Shown: positions 22,814 to 36,686 of the stretch, piece after piece
Position numbering within the stretch: position 1 is the first letter of the stretch
Layout of the letters: the number at the start of each line of letters is the position of its first letter
Assembly (NCBI RefSeq): GCF_965638725.1
Contig: NC_134953.1
Span: forward strand, 37,500,854 to 37,564,853
Origin: Aptenodytes patagonicus
Taxonomy: Eukaryota > Chordata > Aves > Sphenisciformes > Spheniscidae
Length of the DNA stretch: 64,000 nucleotides
Reading direction: 5' to 3'
Position numbers and translations under genes: made by a program
The notes under the pieces: model-generated
The model's database searches: none
What the model was told of the DNA's origin: nothing
Seen by the model: only the letters and a program-made list of their open reading frames with translations

Positions 22814-24879
22814 TTCAGTACTGTGTAGTTTGCTAATAATTACATAGTAAACATAGTTTTCAGCACTTAAAAGCCAATACCACTTTTACTGCTTGAATTA
22901 AAGCTACTGTACTGTAGCAAGCCATGTTAAGGATTGATGATGTTTAGCTGGAATACTGCCAGAGAAAACATTGACATTACAATAACAACAATCCTGAATG
23001 AGGGTAAACAACATGACTTTGAATGTAATTCTAAAAAAACATGCCAGATAATCACAAAGCACAAGTTAAAGGGAAGAGATGTAACTCATTTTTATATATT
23101 ATTATGCCAGATAATCTTAGAATTTTTGAACTCAAAACTAGATAAATATAGCGTTTCATGTAGGCACAGCTGTACACCCTATATATTTATATTTGTGTGT
23201 GTGTGTACTCCATGAGCTGTGCACTCATGGTGTAAGGATTCATAAAGTAAGGTACAGGGCACGTGCATAGGACGCTAACATAGGAAACCAAAATTCCCGT
23301 TGTCTGAAGCATGTTCTCTAGAGCCCATAGCTGAAACTATTTTCCGGATGTGCTTCCTATTTTTTTCTTTACAATGATAGTGATTCTCTGCCTTTAAGCA
23401 CGGATGATATCAAGCTTGTAACTTCACCATTTTTAAGTATCAGTCTCTTTTTCCTAATTTTTAACGTGACTAAAAGAAAAGTGCATCTACCATCTAGCTC
23501 ATTTTTTAACTAACTGAAAAGGAATTATGATTTGGTGGAATTTAAATTTTCACCATCATTTAGGAAATAATCACAAGTGTGGTGTCTACTATAAAGACAG
23601 AGAAAATTCTGTTAATATACAAAAGTTATGAAGTTAAGCAACAGTTAGGTGCAAAGAGCTAAAAAACCTACTATAACTAATAGTAGAAATAAATAAGGCA
23701 ATTTAATGAAAGTGCAACAGAAGGTGTTAAGTGACATTTAAGGATTGATTTAAATATATTTAGCATCTATACAGTTGTATTAATACCTCCCAGCACTTAG
23801 AATCTGTGGCTATCTAAGATGTTTTCCTGCATCTTTAAATTATTGCTATCCCTCTTCTTTGGACATTGTTTTCAAGCAGTTCTTTCTTACTGCTTTCAAC
23901 ATGGCTGGAGAATGCAACAAAGTGCTGATCAAAGTCACAGAGATGAAAAGAAAAATTAACAGATACTTTCATTTTAGACCTTATTTGGATTTTTTCAAAG
24001 TTAAAAATGTAACTTAAAAAAATTACATATGCAAAGAAAACAATGAGGAGTTATCTTAAGAGCAAAAGGATACTGGATATAGCCAGACACTGAGAAAGAG
24101 ATAGCCTTTCATTGAGTTTCCTACAAATACAGCTTATGTTGTCTCTAACTGTTGGTTCCCTAAGGGTTTAGAGGAAGTGAATTGTATTATTCCACTTCCC
24201 ACCTGAGTGAAGACCACAAAACAAAACCATCATTATAACTTTCATGCTTTTGTTAGAAATCTCAGGCGATTCACCCCAGACCAGGAAGCTAAAACACATT
24301 TTTATCCTGAGAGACAAAAGAAGGTGCAGGTATTTCAGTGGGAAAGCAGAAGTAGCCGTTGTTGCCCTCCTCCCTGGCAAACAAAATAAAACTAATAGCT
24401 ATTAAAAGTGATGCATTGATTCAAGTGACTTCAGTTATGGGGTGCCCAACTTAAGACACATTGTGGGTCTGATTTTCCAGGATAGAGAACCTACTGCTCC
24501 TCTTATCTTCACTTGTTTTTAGGATGGCTTAGGGATTCCAAAACTAAACCTAGACTGACTCAGAGTTGGGCAACCCAAAATTTAAAGTTTCCCATATTAG
24601 TTACTACTCTTGGGAAAATAATCCAAGGAAAGTTACTGGATTTTGCTTATTTAATCCAGTGCTGTTGGGAAGTGGGAAGAAAGGAAATTAAGACACAAAA
24701 GATGAAATTCTACACCCTTCTACAGCCCTGGTCTTCCCATTATTTCATGCCAGAAATGAAGAGTGGATTTTGATCCAAAGTATTCCAAGTTGTATATCGG
24801 CCATCAGGCTTTATACCTAGCATAGGCTTAGTCAAGCAATTGTCTGCTTAGAACTCCCCTGTGGCCCCCTTCCCTGCCT

Positions 24880-24942
24880 TTGAGTGAGGGGTTGGATCAG
24901 ATGACCTCCTGAGGTTCCTTCAGACCTAAATCACTCTATACT
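24880..24942 (+). mobile_element. CR1 LINE 3'-end fragment
   Basis: GGGGTTGGATCAGATGACCT, then CTGAGGTTCCTTCAGACC and TAAATCACTCTATA, match the conserved end of CR1 (ggttggactagatgacct, aggtcccttccaaccta, atgattctatg). The copy is old and short, with a degenerate tail repeat. Confidence 0.75.
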
Positions 24943-27900
24943 TCCTAAATTATTTTACTTTCCACTGCCTGTCTGAATACCCTATGTGGATTAAGTTACT
25001 TATTGACTGAGTAGAAACTAAGAATTCAAGCAAGCACAAACTTTTCCTTTTTGACTGGGATATATCCTATTAGGCAATTCTAACTACAAGACTGATCACT
25101 TTGATCACAGTTCTTTACATAGTTTAGAAGAAAAGAATACTAGTACTTACTATTAGCAAATATCTGGTTACCAGTGCTGGAATCATACTTAGTTAATATT
25201 ACTGACAGTAGTAGTGGTTTTCACATTTTACAACATCAGACAACACACCCAAAAACTCAGTACAAATTAAAAGACAAAGTGCACAGAGAAAATATGTTAA
25301 CCATATCTCTTCAACCTTTTCTCAGGGATTTCAGTGGAATGTCTCCAAACTAACACCATTATAACCTGAACTGACAAGCTGAGGGTTAAGTGATACAATG
25401 TTTTTTAAAACGTATATTCAATTCTTTGGAAGTGGGAAGACAAGAAGCTACTGCTGAAAGATTTATCCCAAAAATCTGTGTAAGAAGGATTAATCCTTAG
25501 TCATTCAAGAAGAGGTCCCAGAAGTCTCACTGAGAGGTAGGCTACAGAGAGTGGATCACCAAAATCTGTCAGCTGAACTATAACATTCTCTCCTTGACAG
25601 TATTCACTAGCAAAAGGATCAAAACTTTACCCATCACATCTCCCTACATACCGCGGAAGACAGGAATTTCAATTACTTTCAGTGCATCTGATAGAAACAA
25701 AATCAGAATCTGATCCCAAATGGTCTGTAGTCATTAAATTTTGCTTGTTAACTGCTACAGAACATTTCTCCTCTGCATATACTGAGCCTGTAAAATGAGT
25801 ATGTAAAGGAAGCTTATGTGAATGGATGTAAATGCTGTTAATTAGTAGTATTGACCTGCTCATCACAAAGAAGACTTGCTAGAAGAAGACACAAAAATTA
25901 TGTTTGTGTTGTTAACTGATGGAAAAGCCAAGGGAAAAAGGCTTGTGTAAGCAGCAGAGACAACACTGAGTTGTCACAAAACATGCGATGTTATTTGAGT
26001 TCATGTCCTGTGAAGAATGGCACTATCTAATCATACTGTGTCAAGATGCACTAGAGACTATGCAACTGTGCTCCCTTCCTGAACAGCTTGGCTGTTCATT
26101 GTTTTTGTTTAATTGAATAACCAATTTGACTTCACACTAACATGGTATTTCATTCTCTTATTCAGGGCAGGCTACTGCAACAATAAAAATCAATGTTAGA
26201 ACTTCCACTGAAGTCAGTGTTAGCTATTATCTTCCAAAAGTCCATTAAAACACCACAATGTGGAGCATAACATTGTATCAGTGAGATACAGAAATGCTCA
26301 GTTTCGTAACCTCTCAATGTTTTCTGATTCAGATCTTGTAGGTTTATTTAGTTTCCTGTTTCCTTCTAGTCCTGGTTTTGTATACAATCAGAGGCACAGT
26401 ATATTTCAAAGAAGAGCAGAAATAACAACTTTTGTATTGCAATTCTAGGAAGCAAAAGTATTATCTTTGCTTTAAAATTTTGGTCCAGCTTGGTGCAAAC
26501 CCAGTCCTCAGCAGCATCACATAGCAGTTTGCATTGATACTGTTGGACTTCTTGCCTTAAAACAGCTGGATTGAGTTCCTTTGCTTCCATATCAAAGGTG
26601 GAGCATACCTTCTGAATGCCTCGTGTCTGCTAACATGAGAAGATGAGAGCACACACTTCAAAATATGAAAAGCCAAGTCTGCAGTCTTTATCTTAATATG
26701 TAAACAATCGCCAATTCCAACTGTTTACAGTAATCATAGGTACTTCAAAGCAACAAATGTGGAATAAGAATTCCTTTAAGAACTGTTAATGTTACCAGGT
26801 TCAAAAGCATTAGTTTCTGGAAAATGTCTTCATACAAAATGATTAGCAAGACCTCATGAAATATTTTAACTGTGATTCATTGTTAATTGCCTTACTATCT
26901 CCAATACAAAGATGTTCACTTTGAGCCTTAAAATTCTATTTTATAATTTTTTCTTGATTAAAGTTGATATTTTTTATTTTTTGATCCAAAGTCATTCTCA
27001 CTGGGAAGAAAAATGTTAATGTCAGTTTTAAAGTATATTTTAAGTGCATATGAAAAGAAAAACCAAACACCTGCCTGTTCAATAATGTATTTCCCTTCGC
27101 CTCACCTAAACTTAAATAAATGCTTCAGAGTTGCATACAAGAGTGTGTCCTTCACGTGTTCAAATAATTGTGAAAGTGTGCAGCAAGACCAGAGGTTTCC
27201 TCAGAACTTTGCTGTGACAGCTGATTAATGGAATCAGACCTTACATTATTTAGAAGAAAATCATAAAATACTGTCAAGTTATGTACTAGCCATGCTTCTA
27301 GCAGTTAGTTGTGAAATATAGTTGTTGCTTTTTTACACAATTCTTAATATCAATTTGCTTTGGTTTTAAATTATGCTTTCTTCTTCTTCTGATAACCTCA
27401 GCCCCTTCATCATGAAAGAACAAGTTTTCTCAGGGGTACCAGAGCAGAAGCCAAGGAGTCTTTAGGGCAATTTGCATGTTTTAAAGTTCCATAGACTGCC
27501 AAATCCTCAGCATCTTGGAGACTTAGTCTCCAAAGCCTATGCTTGAGCATATACTTCTACCTACAGACTGTCATAGCAGAACTCCATCATGTCTCAAAAA
27601 TTCAGGCAGAATCTGTCTACTACATTGGTTGCCTAGCCCACACACTCCCCCTGAAATACCTGTTTACTGGGTCTAGACCAATGCTCCTAGAAGTCTCTCT
27701 GTGCAGTAGGGCACTGGAGACCGGTTACAGAGGACTTATTTTTTCAACCCGTAGCTGCGTATCCAGCACTTGAACAAGTGAAAATTGAATGAGGGCCAAT
27801 CAAACACACAAACCACACTGAATTTCACTCTTCCCTATACAGGTCTTCAACTCGAATGATTTAGCATATTCTTTGTATAAGGGTCCATTAGTAGACTTTG

Positions 27901-28819
27901 GAAGGGATTTTAAATGAGCAGCAGATGCAAAACCAACACTTGAAGGAAGGTGGATCTTAGAGCTCAGATACAGAAGAGAACAGGGCAAAAAAAGGATGCG
28001 CCCCATTACATTTGCTGGTACCGATTTTGCTTTCCTGTGTAACCATAACCATGTTTCTCCATTTCTACCTGTCTTGATTTTTATATACTTCTGTGCCTGC
28101 TAGGTCAGAGACAATGTTCTTAAGACCATTTTAGCTCAGCTACAGTTCCATGAGCCAAAGCAGCTCCTACACATTTTATGATTTCCTCTGAGCAACACAA
28201 GCTGCTTTTATTAATGCCTTCGTATTTCAAGTCCATTATAGATATAAAGAACCATTTATTGCACAATACAAAGAAATCTTGGGCCATACGTGCTGTGAAT
28301 GTAAGTGGAGTTCTCCATTTATATCGGTGGGAAATTCTGTTGAGAAACTGACCATCATTTAGGATCATACAATCCGTTAGGAGCAGGCAACACAGTTTTG
28401 TAAAGAAATGGAAAAATACTGAAGACATTCTGAAATGTTGGAAAAAAAATGACTATGCACCCCAGGCTGCAGGAAGCCATTCAAAAATGAACTTCTTTTT
28501 CCTTGGAGGTACATATGCAGACATTTTAAGGAAATTCTGTGTAAGATGTATTTTGCATGCTAATTTCTGTACAAATGAAAACTGAATTACAAATTAGAAA
28601 AAAAAATCAGTGGACAATATTAAAATGTACTCTTTGGTAGAAAATATATTTAAATATTATACATGGGGTTGCTTTGGGTTTTTTAAAGCCACATTTTCTT
28701 GAAATGTAATTAAAGTTAAAAACATAAAGCATTTTTTAAAAAGCGCCCAAGTACCAGGTGAAATCAATGTTTGTTACAAGGTATCTGTGTAGAGGAAACA
28801 CTGGACTGCTTCTTCAATG

Positions 28820-28837
28820 AATAAACATGTCTTTATT
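28820..28837. terminator. Facing poly(A) signals on both strands
   Basis: AATAAA at 28820-28825 reads on + and TTTATT at 28832-28837 (AATAAA on -) reads on -, six bases apart, between the convergent MYPN and ATOH7 genes. A GT/T-rich stretch (TGCATTTGTTTTTTTT) follows on the + side. This could be a shared distal termination region, but it lies 6.2 kb from the MYPN stop and 4.5 kb from the ATOH7 stop. Confidence 0.3.
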
Positions 28838-31800
28838 CCCAGTGCATTTGTTTTTTTTCCTGGATATTTTGTAGAGATAGAACAGCTGAACATATTTAGA
28901 GCAAAAAGAAGCCGTTTTGTAAATTCTTATTCAATTTTAAAAATCTAGGTAAATTTCACTCCTAAATTACAGAAAACTGCATCCATATTGCTTAGCTCAA
29001 ATATCTGGAAACCTAAGTGTAAGGGTACCCATCTTAAGGCAAAAGCTTATTTTGGAAAATCAAAAATTTTACTGGAAATCGTATTTTTTTAAATTTGTGC
29101 CTAGTGAATCACATCACAATAGGGGCTTCCACAAAGATTTCACCAGGGAAGTTCTACTTAACAAGGTATAGGAAACTTAGCTAAATACTAAAAAAATCTA
29201 ATGATACTCATGCTTCCTCACGTGAAGAAGTTGTAATGTTATTGACTTTACAAGACTATAACTAAGGTTAGCAACACTTCTACTTTTCAGAATTTGTCCT
29301 ACAGCACCATTTAGGAATTCCAGTCAAGAACTGAGCTTTGCCCTGTATGTGTGTATAGTACAAGATGGACTGTGCCCTAAATATCTTATAAATGGTGAGA
29401 TGGAAAATAGAAGCCTAAAAAATTGGAATGAATTAAAGTTGTAAGACATGCTAATACATATCCACTGATGACCTCAATACTTAGACAGGAAGAAAGCACT
29501 GACTTTTCATTACTAACATACATTTTGGGAACTTGCTACTCTAGTTCAGCTTTCAGCCACTGAAAAGTCACCGCAGTTAAAAATGGCACTACAGTTCCAA
29601 GTTCAAAAATAATTCTGTTCACCTTGTCAAAACAGGGTGATATGATGCAAAGAATCATAGAAGCAGAGTATCTATAGCTACTTCAAATAGAAAACCCTGC
29701 AGTCTGAACCTTTTAGAAGAATAAAGGTTAATTTCCCACAACTAATTCATTAGAATTTCACACCGAATTTCAATAGTGTGTGTGTAGCATGTGACAAATA
29801 TTTAATGAAGCAAGCATTTCTCATCCCCAATGTTTTCACGATAATGTGGTTCTAGAATTACAATGTACTGATACTACAAATAGAAGTATTTCAGGTTTGA
29901 ACTGCTGTTCCGTGGGACAAAAATTTATGAGCAGACAAAACTCAGTCACTAAGAACACACCAAGCTCTGAGCATCTAAGCTTTTGCTTCATTTGGAGGCC
30001 CACTGGAAACAATAATTATTTAAGGGGAGAGGGCTTCAAATGCCCATACCAGTAAAGTCCGGTACAGAAGAAGGGTCACAGCCATTATCTGACAAGCATC
30101 AAACAGCCAGTGGGGAACAAATATCTGGGAGCAATAATCAAACCCAAGTTAAACAGTCAAGTTTACATTTCACAAAGTGTCACTAAAGTATTTGTAAAGG
30201 AAAGCTATGAAAAGAAATCAATGAATTCCTGAATAGTTGCTGAGTTTAAGTCCAAACCAGCATGGATAATATCTGCTTTTCAGACTGCCTTCAGAAAGAA
30301 TTTTTAATGATTAAACTTCCCCCTCGCACCAATTTACTCCCCAAAAAGCTTTGACAGATCATCAATAGACAGACATCTGTCTATACACTACAAAGAACTT
30401 ACTCTGCTGCCTTCAGTGCTATAGTAAATTGGAAATCCCAGCTTCCAGATCAACACGGCACCCTCCGAAGAAACAAAAATACTACAGTATTATATAAAAT
30501 CACAATGTTTCCACTATTAATATTACTAATTATTATCAATAGATAAAGACATCAATAAAACATTCACCTCCCACTAGCAAAACCAATTCTAAGAGAATGG
30601 GGATTATAATCTTACCATACTGTTCAACAGCAGAGATTGATGCAATGATCTGATTTACAAAGTGTTCACAAGCTATCTACTGCATTAAAGTGCTTTTTAG
30701 GACTTCAGTTTCAATTCTTAATAATTTTGGTAACATGATCACAGATATTTTATGTTTTGTGTTGTTTGTTCCTCTTTATGTGAGCTTACTATCATTTAAT
30801 CATTCACTGCATACTAATCCATTATTTTTATAACTATATCTATCATCATATGCAGTAGACGATAAATTACAACACTGCATGGAAGAAACAAAATCAGAAG
30901 AGAAATGGATGTTAAGTACTTTTACATAAATTACATATAAACTGCAATGTCATGTCCCACAAAACCAAATTACATGCCAGTAATGCAGAAACACATCAGT
31001 ACTGTTCTTGTACACTACTCTGGTATTTATACTTTTGTATTGTATTACCCTTCCCACCTAAGGTTTAGAAGGCTATCTTTCACTAAGCCAAGTTTTTAAT
31101 GTCATATAATTGCACAATTTATTTGCATCATATTCCCATTTCAGGATGGAAAACTCACTACTGTGCTAGCAGTGCAGGTGAGACAATGTCTGCCCAAAGT
31201 TTACAGCTAATAAATTAGTGTAAGATGGCACATCATTTAATTATTTAAGTATTGTATTGATTGTTATTACATACATAATCTTGTCACTTAATAATGAGTA
31301 ATATTGAAACAGTATTAGCTTGGCTATATGATGGACAACAATTAATCCTATTCTCTCTATATAAACTTCTGCAAAGAAATTAGTGAATAACATGACTTCA
31401 TATTCCCAGAAGGCTGAATCCACTTTCTGTTTGCCGATAAAGATCTAATGTAATTCATAAGAAGCAAAAGCCCACATTTTAATAATTAACACTATTCATT
31501 ACCTTTAGAGAGGCTAAAATATACATTAAAAACCATTCTTGAATGCTAGCATTTAAAGGAGAGAGTTGCTCAGAATATACAGTGCCTCTTCTATATGTGT
31601 TTAACCTAGCCTGAAAGTCTGTCCCAGCAGCTTTCACTCCAGGAACAGTCCAACTCCCACCTCAGGAAATGTACTAGCCTGCATGACGGTGCAGGGCAAA
31701 ACATCAATGAGGGTTCTGAGAGAAGACAGACAGTAAGGTCAGTTCTTTGTATGTAACTGTTCCTGCAGCAGAGTCCCTCTCCTCCAAAACAGGGCTTAGT

Positions 31801-33205
31801 TCCTATTGATGCTTTTGCTTTTCACTGAAAGCTGCTTAATTGTTGAAAATAACTCCTATCAAAGCTATTCATTTGTCATTTGAAAGAATTCTAAAACATA
31901 AGATATGGCAGCAGCCAGCAGGGAACACGTCAGCCTTCCCTGCTGGAAACCCACCAACAGCTGTTCTGGGACAGCAGCTCCTTTTCTCCTTCTCCCTCAT
32001 GGCTAACACTAGCAAGGGCTTGTTTCTGGAAACAAGCATCAGCAGAAGTACCCTTCAGCTTCATAGTCTGCTGCCATCACAACAGACATCGGCAGTCAAA
32101 CTTTTGCGGACCCTACATCCTGCTACAAAAACATCTGCTTCTCCAGCTGTCCTGCTCTTACTCACTTTTCGACCTTCCCAACCTCCTTTCCTCTTCTGCC
32201 TTTTCTACCCAGATCCCTCTATCCTCCACAAGCGAAAGAAGCGAACAAACAAAAGGCAATTCAGGGCATCACCAGGGCTGAAATGAATTCAACTGCTTTG
32301 CAAGAATGCTCTATAACGTTTTACCAAACTCTTATCTTTAAAGGCGGTTTTTCAGAGAGTACATAAAACACACTTCTTACTCTAACTGGGAAGCAAGCAT
32401 CATTTGCTAGTTAATTCTTCTGCACATTAAACTGCCAGGACTGTGATGGAAGTAGTGTAACATTTGGGGCGGGAAAGCTACTAGTAAGTAGTTCCTAGAG
32501 TAGGAATTTCAGGTAGTTGGTGAGGACATATCATAGAAAACACTTTATTTATGATTTACAAAATCTGTTATTATTTCCAGATAACCTAAAATTAAAAAAT
32601 AAAGTCCAAACATTTAAAGTCTACAAAAATCTAGAAGTTTAGATTATTTTCATGTGAGCATTCTCATTTACGGTATATAATCACATGTGCTTTTACAGCC
32701 ATTGAAAATAAAAACATTCCTTCCATGACTTGAAACTAGCTCTTTTTCGAGCATACAAGAGACACCATAAATTGGATTAAAGCAAACCTACACAACCTTG
32801 GAACCCATACGTCAAACTTACAAAGTTTAAGAAAGTTAGTTCTCTGAGGACTAGAACTCCAATACATTATAAAACTTTTTTCATGGGAGCCATTTATGTG
32901 AAAACAAACCAAAGAATAACTTGAAAGCTGACATAAAAATAAAAACATGGAGTGAAGTTCATTTCTGGTGTTATTCCATTCAGTTACACCATGGGTCAAT
33001 TTTCCCCGTGATCTGTAGAAAATACTGTCATGATTCATCACAGTAAAAAAAAACACCAAAAACTTATTTAATAAAAGAATCAAATGAACTAGATGAACTA
33101 GGAAGCAACTGTCAGAAAGATTTCAAATTAAAAGTATGCTTTCCACCAGCGTTAAATAAATTCAATCTTCTTAAATGCATATTGATTTAAAGTTCTCAAA
33201 GCAAA

Positions 33206-33211
33206 TTTATT
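33206..33211 (-). terminator. ATOH7: ATOH7 poly(A) signal candidate
   Basis: AATAAA on the minus strand (TTTATT on +), 136 bp past the ATOH7 stop codon. The support is only motif and position. Confidence 0.25.
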
Positions 33212-33346
33212 TTGTCAAATTAGTATAAGATGCAAACAAGAATGAATTATTATAATGCCAATATTACCTTATTCAAGCAGATTAACTCTTGCTAATTATT
33301 AAATTACACAACTGGCCTGCTGCATATTCTTAGTTCGTAAAAAGTT

Positions 33347-33802
33347 CTAATTAGTTATTTGAAAGTGTTCAGGGTGATAGCTGAGTATTCGCTGTGCGTA
33401 CGGATCACTGTCCGTTGCCATTTTTTGTCCCGTGTAATGGTAGTAGTTCTCCGGATGAAAGTGTTCACAGTGAAGGCTAATCCATTCTCTTTCAGTACTG
33501 TATCTTTCTGCTTCGGCAAGTATTCTAGTGAGAGCCATGATATAACTCAAAGCCATCTGAAGGGTCTCATACTTGGACAGCTTCTTATCTTGACCCCACT
33601 GTGGAACCACCTTTCTCAAACGATCAAAGGCTGTGTTCAGTCCTTGCATCCGTCTTCTCTCCCTGGCATTGGCAGCAAGTCTTCTCTTTGCAGCATTCTC
33701 CATCCTTTCCGAACTGCACTTCACAACACAGCCTGGTCCACTTCTGCACTGGATGTCTGATTCTACACCTGAATCCAAATGACTGGATTTACAGGTTTTC
33801 AT
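33347..33802 (-). CDS. ATOH7: ATOH7, atonal bHLH transcription factor 7
   Basis: A proneural bHLH activator that pairs with E-proteins, binds E-boxes in the nucleus and is required for retinal ganglion cell fate (chicken Cath5, mouse Math5). The single exon encodes 151 residues, the length I recall for chicken. The N-terminal part has [20 protein letters not shown]. The bHLH spans about residues 40-95: basic region [14 protein letters not shown], helix 1 [15 protein letters not shown], loop WGQDKKLSK, helix 2 [18 protein letters not shown]. The C-terminal tail contains HCEHFHP and ends near [10 protein letters not shown]. The start is the ATG at 33800-33802 (A at -3). The frame stays open for nine more codons upstream, but the codon there is GTG and the residues do not fit the family. 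There is no intron, as expected. MYPN is convergent and PBLD lies upstream on the same strand, as in human. Confidence 0.97.
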   Translation of the reverse strand: MKTCKSSHLDSGVESDIQCRSGPGCVVKCSSERMENAAKRRLAANARERRRMQGLNTAFDRLRKVVPQWGQDKKLSKYETLQMALSYIMALTRILAEAERYSTEREWISLHCEHFHPENYYHYTGQKMATDSDPYAQRILSYHPEHFQITN

Positions 33803-34350
33803 ATTCAATGTAGGTTCAGTTTCACACACACAAAGATTACTTTTTAAAAATCAGGTATCTAAAAAGTGGCAGGGAAAGCACCCATGTGTGGGTGCCTGTG
33901 TGCCTCTTGAATCTGTTTCCAGATATCGATGGGTTATTTATCTTAGCATCTAAAACAAATACAATAATAAAATAAAAGGTCTTCTGGTTCTTCTGGAAAT
34001 GTCTGAAAATTCTTTCTTTAAACAATAAGAAGCAATGAAGAGGTTTTAATGTCTTATGCTTTCATTCTTTTAACTTCTTTAAACTCAAAGAGATAGAAAA
34101 CAATGAAATCTCCATTCTCAAAACGTGTTACTGAAGAAAATGGTCCATTTAATCCAGAAAGGATCTTAATGGATTAAAACCACATCAATTCCAAATGACC
34201 ATTTCAGATGAAAGAAGTTCTGATTCAGTTTAGGAGCGTATTTTGAAATGATGAACTGTTGCAATCTGAAGACATAACTTCATAACAGAAATCTCTCCTT
34301 TCTTGACTCTAGCCGGCAAGCAGTGATTGTGTCTTACAGACAAGATGAGG

Positions 34351-34391
34351 CTTTATAGAAACTGCAAAAGCTAAACAGGTGGTAGCAGGTG
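34351..34391 (-). promoter_or_regulatory. ATOH7: Candidate ATOH7 core promoter: TATA-like box with two E-boxes
   Basis: On the minus strand, two CACCTG E-boxes (34386-34391 and 34376-34381), 10 bp apart, lie about 20 bp upstream of CTATAAAG (34351-34358). The cluster is about 550 bp upstream of the ATG. Published work shows that the ATOH7 promoter is bound by proneural bHLH factors and autoregulated through E-boxes, which fits this arrangement. A start near 34325 would give a 5' UTR of about 520 nt. Sites and spacing are seen; use is inferred. Confidence 0.5.
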
Positions 34392-36686
34392 GGCGGGCGG
34401 CACTCTGCTTCCATCCCAGTACCTTCCCACCCTGGGAACTACAGGGGGAAAAAAACCCAAAACATTAAAATACGAACATTACAGCCTTCATCTGTTGAGA
34501 AGTCTTCCAAAGCCATTCTGTCCAGCCCTAACAACTTGCCATCTGGAGTAGTGTCTGGCTGGCCCCACAAGACTCTGGGCAGTTAAGCAAAAGATCCTTT
34601 CAATGGATAATCTGTTGCAACTCAGGGAAAAAAAAATCTCTGTGCATTGTAGTATTTGTGCATTAAAACATGTGAAAATTCTGGTTAGATAGTATTAAGG
34701 GTAGAAGAAATAACTGTTCTAATGAAACAGAGAAGAATTAGCTTGATGGTATATAGCCGAGAATACTACTGTTTTGCACTATACAGTACCAAAATAAGTA
34801 GACTCAAATTATTAGAAATCCTTCAGGACTCACAATTTTAATATTGTAAAGTACACAACATTGCAGAGAGACTAAGTACCTTGAGAAAAATGGGGATTAT
34901 GTATTCGCATGTCAGCAAACCCAATGTCATTAAAATAATTTAAAATATATTTAAACAGTTAAAATGTAGCTATGGATTTATCTAATAAAGATTGTAAAAA
35001 TTTTTTTTTACATAAAAATGTTACATAAAAACATGTAAGTATACAAATAGTCTGAAAACTGCCCTTTTTAATACACCATATTAAAGTATATACGTGTATT
35101 TTATGTGAATTTAAAAAAAAAAGTGTCTTTTTAGTAATATCCCTAAATAGGTAAAGAGAATAAAACAGGATGTGAAAAAAAGATATCTGCTTGCTGGCAG
35201 TAAGGGATCATTTCTGCTACCAATTGTAATGATAGAGAAGCCACCATACACACACCCACATCCCATAATCAAAACATCTTTGTTTTACTGTACTTGTATT
35301 ATTAAAACCATTATCTACATAAACTTACAAGGAAATATCATACAATCATTTTATGATATACACAAAAGGTAAAAAAAAAAAACCTGCAACACAATGATTT
35401 ATTATCTGTATTGATTTCAAACTTAATTAAATTGCTACCAGCATTCATAAATTAGTAACTTTTTTCATTAGAGTCTGAATACTGTAAATGTATTTAGAAC
35501 TATAGCTCAATTGTTTGCATTATGACTCCAAAACTTGGTGCACTTGTAAACAGCTGATTAATCCCTAGCAGAAGCAATGACAATGAAATGAGGTTGAATA
35601 ATCCAAAAACAATAGGATGCAATTGAACACTAATGGACCCCAGCACGACAGATGTTGAACGTAGGCTGTTATGCCCAGTTGCTCTGCTCTTAATATTCTG
35701 AATCCTAATGGTCTTGAACAGACATGATAGTTGGGGTAGGGAGCCTCCATTATTCCATTATCAAAATGTATGCCACATCTTCAATTTTTAAAGAAGTACA
35801 ACTGAATCACGTTTCATTATAAATGTTCAAAATTCCTATCTGTGTGCATTGACCTATTCTCCCAAACATAAAGAACTACTACCACACATTAAAATGCTAC
35901 TTTCTGAATGACAACTTCTGATTATTTGTGTGTGAGAGAGAGTTGAGAACAGCACCTTTCAGAAAAACCACATAACCATATGTCTTTCACAGAAGGATCA
36001 GCAATTAGAATTTGTGAGATATTTCTTTTTCTGAAGACGCTTCATGGGAAGTATTGCATGTGCAGTAGAAAAAAAAATACACCTCTGATCTCCATGCTAT
36101 TGCTAGAGCATATTTTAGTGCTACAGCCTTCTATGCCCAAATAATTTGTTAGTTAAATCCTTTGTCTCTTAAAACAAATCTCAAGGGATTTTTAATGTAA
36201 AAGAACACAATAAAATTAAGGTGTTTTGTAAGTTAATAAATATTGTGCATTCTCATGAGATAGCTATTACTCAATTCAGATAATTAATCACTCTTAGTGT
36301 TAAGAGTGCTGTTAACTTCATACCAGAAATATGAAAAGCACTCCTTTAAAATATCATATGGTATACCGTATTTTTTCATTTGTCAGCAGTTTTCCTATTT
36401 TTAACTTAGTATGTCCTGCCAATATGAATTACAATGAAGACTTCAAATATAATGAAAATCACAGTTTTTAAAAACTTGGTATTTTACTCCACTAATGCAT
36501 AGTAACATAGCACATGACAGTGCTGTTAATTTTCCCCTTCCTAATTGATTCACCACCATTATCATGCTTTGACTAACACACTGATATAATCTCAAGAGAG
36601 AAGCTGTGATTTATCTCTCTTACTGAACAAATTGTAACTTTACCTTAAATGATTTATTATGAAATCACTGGACAAGGGCCCAAATC

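Larger units (their letters stand above)
22591..33346. other. Tail-to-tail gap between MYPN and ATOH7
   Basis: This region contains the MYPN 3' UTR and, at its right end, the ATOH7 3' UTR. Candidate poly(A) signals, a CR1 tail near 24.9 kb and a 148-codon non-ATG open frame at 31840-32286 are described separately. No gene, tRNA or other RNA is recognised. Confidence 0.6.

Noticed and set aside
33359-33813. Plus-strand frames of 133 and 70 codons opposite ATOH7
   Set aside because: Antisense shadows of the ATOH7 coding exon.
33803-33829. N-terminal extension of ATOH7 by nine codons
   Set aside because: The extension opens at GTG, not ATG, and the residues do not resemble the family. The ATG at 33800-33802 gives the expected 151 residues.
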